DNA of 17,457 nucleotides from assembly GCA_031266115.1 (NCBI GenBank), contig JAISBQ010000062.1:1-17457 (forward strand), written 5' to 3'. The position numbers and the translations under genes are program-made. Numbering within the stretch: position 1 is the first letter of the stretch; each line of letters begins with the position of its first letter. Positions 8,529-14,418 of this stretch are shown piece after piece. Below the pieces are notes generated by a model that saw nothing but the letters and a program-made list of their open reading frames with translations, was not told the origin of the DNA and searched no databases. The stretch is from Bifidobacteriaceae bacterium (lineage in GTDB: Bacteria > Actinomycetota > Actinomycetes > Actinomycetales > WQXJ01).

Positions 8529-9842
8529 ATGGGTATCCGAAGGTGTCCGCCCCGCCGCGCGCGGGGCAATCGATCGTTCCGGGGATGGCTGGCGGCGGCC
8601 ATGGCGTCGGCGCTGGTGTGCGCCGTGACACTGAGCGCAGCGCCGGCTGTCGCCAAGAAGGATCGCGACGAGCTAGAGCAGGAACGCGAGGCCAACCTGT
8701 CCCGGATCGAGGAGATTGGCAAGCAGCTCGAGGGCGTCACGGACCAGCTATCTGAGGCGTATTTCGAGCTGGAGAGAACCAGGGCCGAGTTGCCGCTGGC
8801 TGAAGCGCGGGTGACCGAGGCACAGGACGTCTATGTCAAGGCGAAGCGCGAGCACGACACGGTGGCGGAGGATCTCGCCGAAGCTGAGGCACTCAGGGCT
8901 GGGATTCAGGAGGAGATCGCCGCCGCGGAGCAACGCAGCACCCAGGCCAAGCAGGCCCTCGGTGAGATCGCCCGCGTGACGATGATGCAGGATCCGCTGG
9001 CCCAATCGGACTTCATGCTGCTCCTCGGTGCGACCAGCCTGGAAGAGCTGGACGCCTCGTTCATCGCCGCGGATGCGGTGGCCCGGTCGCTCGCCGAATC
9101 GTTGCGTCTTGCCCAGGAGGACGCGGCCACCAACAAGAACCGGGAGGCTCGCCTGGCCGCGGTCGGGGAGGAGATCGCTGCACTTGAGGCAGAGCTACAG
9201 GCCGCCGTGACGGTGGCCGAGGCCGCCAGGGACGAGGCCGAACAGGCCCAAGCAGCCCTTCAGGGGCTCGAGTCTCAGCAGGCGAACCAGGCACAGCAAC
9301 TGGAGAACCAGAAGGCGGAATACGAGCAGCAGGAGAAGAAGATCCAAGAGCGTCAGGCGCTCGTCGAATCGGATCTCAAGGCGCTGGCCGATGCCGAAAA
9401 GGCCTTGGCGCCCGATGGTGGACCCCCGTTGAGTCCCGGCATGTTCGGCCGGCCACTTACACAACTGGTGCTGACCAGCCCGTTCGGGCCGCGGATCCAC
9501 CCCATCTTGGGGACGCAGCGCATCCACACCGGTGCCGACTTCTCGGCGGGCTGTGGCACACCGATCTACGCGGCCGCGAACGGCCGGGTGATCGACACGT
9601 ACTTCCAGTCCGCGTGGGGGAACCGGACGGAGATCAGCCATGGCGTCATCGGCGGCAAGTCGATTGTCACGACCTACAACCATCAAATGAACGGCGGATT
9701 CCAGGTCTCAAAGGGTCAGGAAGTGACCAAGGGTCAGTTGATCGGCTACGTGGGGACCACGGGTTGGTCCACCGGCTGTCACCTCCACTTCGAGGTCTAT
9801 GAGGACGGCTCGCCGGTGAATCCGGTGCCGTACATCTCGTGA
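8529..9842 (+). CDS. Secreted coiled-coil M23 peptidoglycan endopeptidase, EnvC-like, FtsEX-linked
   Basis: The 437-residue product probably cuts peptidoglycan cross-links during division. An arginine-rich n-region and hydrophobic stretch give a signal peptide, with likely cleavage after AVA42. Residues about 45-290 are a long Glu/Gln/Ala-rich coiled coil interrupted near 155-180, like EnvC, PcsB and RipC, whose coiled coils bind FtsX. The C-terminal LytM/M23 domain (about 310-437) has zinc ligands His333 and Asp337 (HTGAD) and His420 (HLHFEV), and catalytic His385 and His418. All the active-site residues are present, unlike E. coli EnvC, which is a non-enzymatic activator. The gene lies 4 bp after ftsX and overlaps smpB by 4 bp. 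Enzyme class is firm; activation by FtsEX is inferred from context and the coiled coil. Confidence 0.92.
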   Translation: MGIRRCPPRRARGNRSFRGWLAAAMASALVCAVTLSAAPAVAKKDRDELEQEREANLSRIEEIGKQLEGVTDQLSEAYFELERTRAELPLAEARVTEAQDVYVKAKREHDTVAEDLAEAEALRAGIQEEIAAAEQRSTQAKQALGEIARVTMMQDPLAQSDFMLLLGATSLEELDASFIAADAVARSLAESLRLAQEDAATNKNREARLAAVGEEIAALEAELQAAVTVAEAARDEAEQAQAALQGLESQQANQAQQLENQKAEYEQQEKKIQERQALVESDLKALADAEKALAPDGGPPLSPGMFGRPLTQLVLTSPFGPRIHPILGTQRIHTGADFSAGCGTPIYAAANGRVIDTYFQSAWGNRTEISHGVIGGKSIVTTYNHQMNGGFQVSKGQEVTKGQLIGYVGTTGWSTGCHLHFEVYEDGSPVNPVPYIS

Positions 9843-10342
9843 CCGAGAAGAAGCAGATCGCGGCGCGCAAGGCGCGCGATGGGCGGGATCACGTGCTCAT
9901 AGCGTCGAACCGACGTGCTCGCCACGACTATGAGATCGAGCGGAGCACCGAGGCGGGTCTTGTGTTGACAGGAACCGAAGTCAAAGCGCTGCGCCAAGGC
10001 AGGGCTTCGCTGGCAGACGGATGGGTCAGCTTCGAGGGCGGGGAGGCATGGCTGGAGGGGGTGCACATCCCCGAGTATGCGCAGGGCACGTGGACCAACC
10101 ACACCCCGCGGCGTAAGCGAAAGCTCTTGCTCCACGCCATCGAAATCCGGACGTTGGCTGCGAAGAGCCAGGACAAGGGCTATACAGTGATTCCCCTCCA
10201 GCTGTATTTCTCCCGCGGCCGGGCGAAGGTCGAGGTGGCGCTCGCTCGAGGTAAGCAGGAGTGGGACAAGCGGCAGGCGCTGCGCGAGAGGACCGACCAA
10301 CGCGAGGCCGAGCGGGCGATCGCGACGCGCGACTGGCGCTGA
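9839..10342 (+). CDS. smpB: SsrA-binding protein SmpB
   Basis: SmpB binds tmRNA and delivers it to stalled ribosomes for trans-translation. The 167-residue product carries the recognisable blocks NRRARHDYEIERSTEAGLVL, TGTEVKALRQGRASLADGW and IPLQLYFSRGRAKVEVALARGK, then a basic C-terminal tail (about 135-167, rich in Arg/Lys) that occupies the empty mRNA channel in known SmpB proteins. Its GTG start overlaps the stop of the M23 gene by 4 bp (GTGA), so it is the last gene of the ftsEX cluster. The RNA partner, ssrA, is encoded 1.7 kb downstream on the same strand, with only the symporter gene between. Confidence 0.97.
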   Translation: MTEKKQIAARKARDGRDHVLIASNRRARHDYEIERSTEAGLVLTGTEVKALRQGRASLADGWVSFEGGEAWLEGVHIPEYAQGTWTNHTPRRKRKLLLHAIEIRTLAAKSQDKGYTVIPLQLYFSRGRAKVEVALARGKQEWDKRQALRERTDQREAERAIATRDWR

Positions 10343-10397
10343 TGCACCGTCACGTCCGCTCCGAGGACCCTGCCCGTGGACGCCGGAGCGAGACAGT

Positions 10398-10429
10398 CTT
10401 TGCCAACGGTTCACACTTTGGCAACAGTT
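10398..10429. repeat. Direct repeat with embedded dyad upstream of the symporter gene
   Basis: CTTTGCCAACGGTT (10398-10411) recurs as CTTTGGCAACAGTT (10416-10429), with two mismatches and an 18-bp period. The copies also give a 7-bp dyad, TTGCCAA (10400-10406) and TTGGCAA (10418-10424), 11 bp apart; a third TTTGCC follows at 10429. It lies 64 bp before the symporter ATG and may be a regulator binding site. No clear -35/-10 pair was found nearby. Confidence 0.4.
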
Positions 10430-10479
10430 TGCCCTTACTCTTGTGCCGCGCACTGTCTGCCGATGGTGCTCCGAACTCC

Positions 10480-10486
10480 GGAAAGG
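10480..10486 (+). promoter_or_regulatory. Ribosome binding site of the AGCS symporter gene
   Basis: GGAAAGG lies 6 nt before the ATG at 10493 and fixes this start against an upstream in-frame GTG at 10376. Confidence 0.75.
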
Positions 10487-10492
10487 TTCGCG

Positions 10493-11947
10493 ATGGATAT
10501 CCTCAACTCGATCATCAACACGGTTGACGGCTTTGTGTGGGGCCCGCAGCTGCTGATCCCGCTGTTGTTTGTCACTGGTTTGGTGTTGACCCTCCGCCTG
10601 CGTGGGGTCCAGTTCTCGAAGCTGGGCTCAGCTTTGGCCCTCGGCCTGCTTCGCCGCAAGGATGCGGGCGCCGAGGGCGACATCTCCCACTATCAGGCCT
10701 TGACCACCGCGCTGGCTGCCACTGTCGGCGTCGGCAATATTGTCGGTGTCTCCACGGCCATCTGTCTTGGCGGCCCTGGGGCGCTGTTCTGGATGTGGGT
10801 CACCGGCCTGCTCGGGATGGCATCGAAGTATGCCGAGGCTTTCCTCGGCTCGAAGTACCGCGAGGTGGACTCCAAAGGCGAGGTGATCGGTGGCCCACAG
10901 GTCTACCTCCAGCGTGCCATCAAGGGGAAGGTCGGCAAGGTGCTGGCCATCTCGTTCGCCGTGTTCGGCGCCCTGGCGGCGTTCGGCATCGGCAACATGA
11001 CACAGGTCAACGCTGTGGTGACCAACGTCGATAACGCTTTCGGCGTCCCTGGATGGGCGACCGGTCTGGTGGTCATGGTCTTCATCGGCATGGTGCTGAT
11101 CGGCGGCATCACGTGGATCGGGCGGGTCACGGCGGGGTTCGTGCCATTCATGATCATCGTCTACATCATCGCGGGGTTGGTTGTGCTGGTGGTCAACGCC
11201 GGTCAGATTCTTCCGGCCCTCGGTGCCGTCTTCACCGATGCCTTCACCGGCAACGCCGCCGTGGGAGCGACCATCGGTACCGCTATTCGCTATGGGATGG
11301 CGCGCGGGATCTTCTCCAACGAATCCGGCATGGGTTCGGCCGCGATCGTGGCGGCTGCCGCCCAGAGCACGCACCCAGTCCGCCAGGGATTGGTGTCGAT
11401 GACTCAGACGTTCATCGACACGATCATCGTGGTGAGCTTCACCGGCCTGGTGATCCTGACCTCCGGCACCTGGACGCCGCAAGGCGCCGGAGCTGCGCTG
11501 GAAGGTGGCGAGTTCAGCGCGGGCGCTGCTACCACCTATGCGTTTGCCAATACGGTTCACTCGGAGATTGGTCCCATCATCGTGGCGGTGTGCGTGGCGT
11601 TCTTCGCCCTGTCCACCGTTCTTGGCTGGTCCTACTACGGCGAGCGTTGCGCCACGCGCCTGCTCGGCATCAGAGTTCAGATGCCCTACCGGATCCTGTT
11701 CACCCTGGTTGTCATGGTGGGTGCCGTCTGGGAGTTGGAGCCCATCTGGAACGTCGCGGACATCCTCAACGGGCTGATGGCGCTGCCCAACCTGGTGGGT
11801 TTGCTGATCCTGTCCGGCATGATCGCGAGGGAGACAAAGGCGTACCTGTCGAAGGATCCGAAGCTGATGCGGACCGACATCAAGCCCGAACCACTCATGG
11901 CGTACGACGTGACGTGGGTTCCTGCCGAGGACATCAAGATCAAGTAG
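10493..11947 (+). CDS. AGCS-family sodium:alanine (or glycine) symporter
   Basis: The 484-residue inner-membrane protein takes up small neutral amino acids with sodium. Family signatures are TTALAATVGVGNIVGVSTAI followed by GGPGALFWMWVTGLLGMASKY, then NESGMGSAAIVAAAAQSTHP and GWSYYGERCATRLLG. About ten to eleven hydrophobic helices fill the length, as expected for AGCS. The start is set by a good ribosome site; the first 39 codons of the longer open frame are not hydrophobic and look untranslated. It lies 150 bp after smpB, with its own candidate operator, so it is probably a separate transcription unit. Alanine is the commonest substrate in this family, but glycine cannot be excluded. Confidence 0.95.
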   Translation: MDILNSIINTVDGFVWGPQLLIPLLFVTGLVLTLRLRGVQFSKLGSALALGLLRRKDAGAEGDISHYQALTTALAATVGVGNIVGVSTAICLGGPGALFWMWVTGLLGMASKYAEAFLGSKYREVDSKGEVIGGPQVYLQRAIKGKVGKVLAISFAVFGALAAFGIGNMTQVNAVVTNVDNAFGVPGWATGLVVMVFIGMVLIGGITWIGRVTAGFVPFMIIVYIIAGLVVLVVNAGQILPALGAVFTDAFTGNAAVGATIGTAIRYGMARGIFSNESGMGSAAIVAAAAQSTHPVRQGLVSMTQTFIDTIIVVSFTGLVILTSGTWTPQGAGAALEGGEFSAGAATTYAFANTVHSEIGPIIVAVCVAFFALSTVLGWSYYGERCATRLLGIRVQMPYRILFTLVVMVGAVWELEPIWNVADILNGLMALPNLVGLLILSGMIARETKAYLSKDPKLMRTDIKPEPLMAYDVTWVPAEDIKIK

Positions 11948-11967
11948 CGGATCGCGCCACCTGGCGC

Positions 11968-11996
11968 TTGGCACGGCCGGACGCGTCGCCTATAGT
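11968..11996 (+). promoter_or_regulatory. Promoter of ssrA
   Basis: TTGGCA (11968-11973), a 17-bp spacer and TATAGT (11991-11996) make a near-consensus housekeeping promoter. Transcription would start near 12003, giving a leader of about 50 nt to be trimmed from the tmRNA 5' end. Confidence 0.75.
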
Positions 11997-12013
11997 GATG
12001 CGTCCGGCCGTGC
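11971..12013. repeat. 14-bp perfect inverted repeat spanning the ssrA promoter
   Basis: GCACGGCCGGACGC (11971-11984) and GCGTCCGGCCGTGC (12000-12013) are exact reverse complements around a 15-nt loop that contains the -10 box. It starts 23 bp after the symporter stop, so as RNA it may act as a T-less terminator for that gene; as DNA it frames the ssrA promoter. Confidence 0.6.
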
Positions 12014-12051
12014 TGCGTGTCGCGCGGGATGGCGGGGCGACAACTCAACAG

Positions 12052-12420
12052 GGGGGCGATCGGTTTCGACGGTGGATGTCGAACCAGGTGAAGCGGGTCG
12101 AGAACGCGATGTCATCTCGTTAACGTTCGTCGCAAACCAATAGGTGCCAAATCCAACCGCACCGACTTCGCCCTGGCTGCCTAAGCGGCTAGGAGCGAGT
12201 CCGTCAGCCCGGGAGTGCTTCCGGCCCGGATGCTGGCGTCATTGAGGAGGCCAACGCTCACAGGTCCCTGTCACCGGGACCCTGAGCGAACCTAGGTGAC
12301 TGGGCCCGTCGGCCGCGTGCTTGTGCGCGGCCGGGGCCGAGAAACTCGCAGCAAGCTGCACCCGGAGAAGCCCTGGTTCCCGTACATCGGACGCGGGTTC
12401 AATTCCCGCCGCCTCCACCA
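12052..12420 (+). ncRNA. ssrA: Transfer-messenger RNA (tmRNA)
   Basis: tmRNA rescues stalled ribosomes with SmpB and tags the unfinished protein for proteolysis. The 5' end GGGGGCG (12052-12058) pairs with CGCCTCC (12410-12416), followed by an encoded ACCA. The conserved tmRNA 5' element CGGTTTCGAC and a T-arm with GGGTTCAATTCCC are present. The tag reading frame runs from a GCC resume codon at 12146 to TAA at 12182-12184 and gives AKSNRTDFALAA; it is preceded by TAGGT, as in other tmRNAs. The length is 369 nt. The 3' end borders the accessory region, and tmRNA 3' ends are frequent attachment sites for integrating elements. Confidence 0.97.
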
Positions 12421-12730
12421 TATGCTCGAAGTTCCAACCCTGTCCCCGGCGAGATCGAGGGGCAGAAGGGCGGACAGGTCGATGTCTGGATGCAACTGCT
12501 GGTTGCGTTGCCAGTAGTCGGCGCGGAGCCGGTTTTCTGGTTGCATGATGATGTGCCGGGCGGAACGGAACCAGCCGGGACGGAGCGGCTCTGGCCACCG
12601 ACCCCGGAGGTGGTGGCATCCGCCGGGGCCTTACCTTGAGGAATCAGGACAGAGTTGGGAGCGTGTTGCCTTCATGGAGCTTCCGCCTGGCGGGTGTTGC
12701 GAATGTGCAACGGTCAGCTAGGCTAGTCGC
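12421..12730. other. Gene-free stretch between ssrA and the abiE-like operon
   Basis: These 310 bp have no convincing gene. Just after the tmRNA, CTG(T)CCCC (12440-12447) pairs with GGGGCAG (12459-12465), and CCTGTCC (12439-12445) alternatively with GGACAGG (12472-12478); either could be the ssrA terminator, though no T run follows. On the minus strand a frame is open from 12630 towards the tmRNA and might be a gene remnant (see findings). The right end holds the promoter of the next operon. Confidence 0.5.
12697..12724 (+). promoter_or_regulatory. Leaderless promoter of the abiE-like operon, with dyad
   Basis: TTGCGA (12697-12702), a 16-bp spacer and TAGGCT (12719-12724) end 6 nt before the GTG at 12731, so the transcript would start at or next to the start codon. 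A GTTGC-N6-GCAAC dyad (12696-12711) overlaps the -35 box and is a natural candidate operator for autoregulation by the HTH protein encoded first. Confidence 0.55.
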
Positions 12731-13489
12731 GTGAATCTTGCGGAGCGCGTCTCGACCTTGCGTCGCGTGAACAGTTTGAGTGCCCGTCAGCTCGCTGCGC
12801 TGGTTGGTGTCGCTCCGACGACGGTGACGCGGATCGAGTCCGGTGCGGTGACTCCGTCGTTCGACCTGGCGCAGGAGATTCTGGCGGTGCTGGGTGAGCC
12901 GATAGGGTTCACAGGTTTGGCCGATGTCGCTGCGATCGCGGCAGCGCGGTTGGCAGTTGACGGGGACCTCGAGATCGAGGTGACCGCAGGTGTCGAGGCG
13001 TGGCGTAGAAGGTGGGCGCGGATTGGGCTGGTCGATGAATCAGGTCAAGTAGCGGTGGGCAAGGCCGCCGATGTGATGTTCCGCGCTGGCCGGGTGGCTC
13101 GTCTCACCCGGCGCCCCGGAGCCGGGGACTTCGCCGCTGGTCTGGGTGCACGCGAGCTCGCCGGGGCGCTTGGTGGGGCAGGCGTTGATTACGCGGTGAC
13201 GGGGGACGCCGGCGCGAACCTATACTGTTCCAGTGCCGGAGAGGCGTGGCCGGTCCTGTATGTCGATGACGTCGCGCGCGCTGCCGAAGCCGCGGGACTT
13301 GTGCGAAAATCGGACCCCTTCGGCCTGCGTGTCACGCTGATTCCGTTCGACGGGGTTTGCGAACTCGGGCGGTCCGTGATCGACGGCGTGATGGTGGCCG
13401 CACGGGACCAAGTCACTATCGACGCCTATGGCGGTGTCGACCGGATGGCGGAACAGGCCGATGTGTTGGTGGGGCGGCGAGCCGCATGA
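12731..13489 (+). CDS. XRE-family HTH protein with AbiEi-like C-terminal region (probable type IV antitoxin)
   Basis: The 252-residue protein starts with a Cro/C1-type HTH (about 15-58: LSARQLAALVGVAPTTVTRIESG, then SFDLAQEILAVLG). The C-terminal half (about 140-252) resembles AbiEi antitoxins: a VDYAVTGDAGANLY segment, a WPVLYVDDV strand, then VTLIPFDGV and a final GGVDRMAEQADVLV helix, like the GGR..EQAEhL ending of that family. The usual AbiEi N-terminus is a winged helix, so an XRE domain is a variant. The stop overlaps the next gene's start in ATGA, the standard arrangement of antitoxin before toxin. It should repress its own promoter through the dyad overlapping the -35 box. The HTH is firm; the AbiEi match is from motif recognition only. 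Confidence 0.72.
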   Translation: MNLAERVSTLRRVNSLSARQLAALVGVAPTTVTRIESGAVTPSFDLAQEILAVLGEPIGFTGLADVAAIAAARLAVDGDLEIEVTAGVEAWRRRWARIGLVDESGQVAVGKAADVMFRAGRVARLTRRPGAGDFAAGLGARELAGALGGAGVDYAVTGDAGANLYCSSAGEAWPVLYVDDVARAAEAAGLVRKSDPFGLRVTLIPFDGVCELGRSVIDGVMVAARDQVTIDAYGGVDRMAEQADVLVGRRAA

Positions 13490-14409
13490 CGGGCTTCAAG
13501 GTGCCGCGTACCGAGATCGAGTGGAGCCGCCGCGCGATCATCGCGGTGGTCGGCGTGTTGGCAGCCCATGCAGAGTCATTGACGTTGGTCGGTGCTCACG
13601 CGGTCTTGCTGAGAACGATGGACCTCGATGTGCCGAGGATGCCGACGGGCGATGGCGACCTCGCTGTCACGCCGGGCCTGGTCGCCGACATGCCGAGTAT
13701 CGAGGCGTTGCTGGCCGAGGCGGGCTATGGACGCCGCACCACAGCCCGGCCCGGGCGGTGGGGGCGCGAACCGTACGACGCCGCAGAAGGAACGCAATCA
13801 TTTCGGGAGAAGATTGACCTGCTTGCGCCGCACGGGCTCTCGGGCGCCACCAGTCGAACCAGACGCGGAGTACCAGCGCTCCGGGCCGCACACGGGAAGC
13901 TTGCTGTCGGCAACGCGTTGGGTTTGGAACTGGCAGCTTTCAACCGTTCGATGATGACGATCACGGACTTAGCCGACTCTCGTTTGTCGGCTGATGTGCA
14001 CGTTGCCGAGATTCCGGCGCTCATCCTGGCCAAGGGGTCCAAGGTGGGTGAACGCCTGTGTCAGCCACGCAAAGGACCCGTTCGTGACAAGGATCTCGGG
14101 GACCTCTGGCGTCTCATGGCTGTCGCCGACCCGGCCGAGGCCGCAGGCGTGATAGAGGAGTTCGCGGATCATCCCGAGATCGGCGGCCATGTTCGTCAGG
14201 GTCTCGAATGGACAGCAGCTGTGCTGCGCGAACCGGTCTCCGTCGAGCGAGCCAAGCTGGCTTTCGACACCTTCGTCGATCCCGTCGCCGTAGACCAAGT
14301 CTTCGGAGCATGGCGGGAAGCGCTGAATCGTTTTGCCTCCAGAGTCGCTCGGGCCGACTTGCGCCGGGCGGGCCAGCATGGAGATGCCGCCTGGAGACCC
14401 GGTAGGTGA
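13486..14409 (+). CDS. AbiEii-like nucleotidyltransferase (probable toxin)
   Basis: The 307-residue protein shows the layout of AbiEii/DUF1814 nucleotidyltransferases. TLVGAHAVLLRT is the position of the Gly-Gly/Ser helix; GDGDLAVTP gives the metal-binding Asp56 and Asp58; KIDLLAP gives a third acidic residue, Asp111. A later KDLGDLWRL segment (Lys202, Asp203) matches the conserved KD..DL motif after the nucleotidyltransferase core. Known members, including MenT of Mycobacterium, modify tRNA ends and stop growth. The start ATG overlaps the upstream stop by 4 bp; longer frames starting at 13357 lie inside the antitoxin gene and are rejected. The glycines of the usual G-G/S motif are partly replaced (GAHA), so activity is likely but unproven. 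The next gene begins 9 nt after its stop. Confidence 0.72.
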   Translation: MTGFKVPRTEIEWSRRAIIAVVGVLAAHAESLTLVGAHAVLLRTMDLDVPRMPTGDGDLAVTPGLVADMPSIEALLAEAGYGRRTTARPGRWGREPYDAAEGTQSFREKIDLLAPHGLSGATSRTRRGVPALRAAHGKLAVGNALGLELAAFNRSMMTITDLADSRLSADVHVAEIPALILAKGSKVGERLCQPRKGPVRDKDLGDLWRLMAVADPAEAAGVIEEFADHPEIGGHVRQGLEWTAAVLREPVSVERAKLAFDTFVDPVAVDQVFGAWREALNRFASRVARADLRRAGQHGDAAWRPGR

Positions 14410-14418
14410 TGATTCCAG

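Noticed and set aside
10356..10390. CGCTCCG/CGGAGCG inverted repeat after smpB as a terminator
   Set aside because: A 7-bp stem with a 20-nt loop and no T run is too weak to call.
10376..10492. Longer N-terminus of the symporter from GTG 10376
   Set aside because: The strong GGAAAGG site marks the ATG at 10493, and the added segment is not membrane-like.
12239..12619. Minus-strand frame containing MVEAAGIEPASD
   Set aside because: This is the well-known false protein made by reading the reverse complement of a tRNA/tmRNA 3' end; it lies on ssrA.
13357..13485. Upstream extension of the nucleotidyltransferase
   Set aside because: Out-of-frame overlap with the antitoxin gene; the ATGA junction at 13486 is the natural start.
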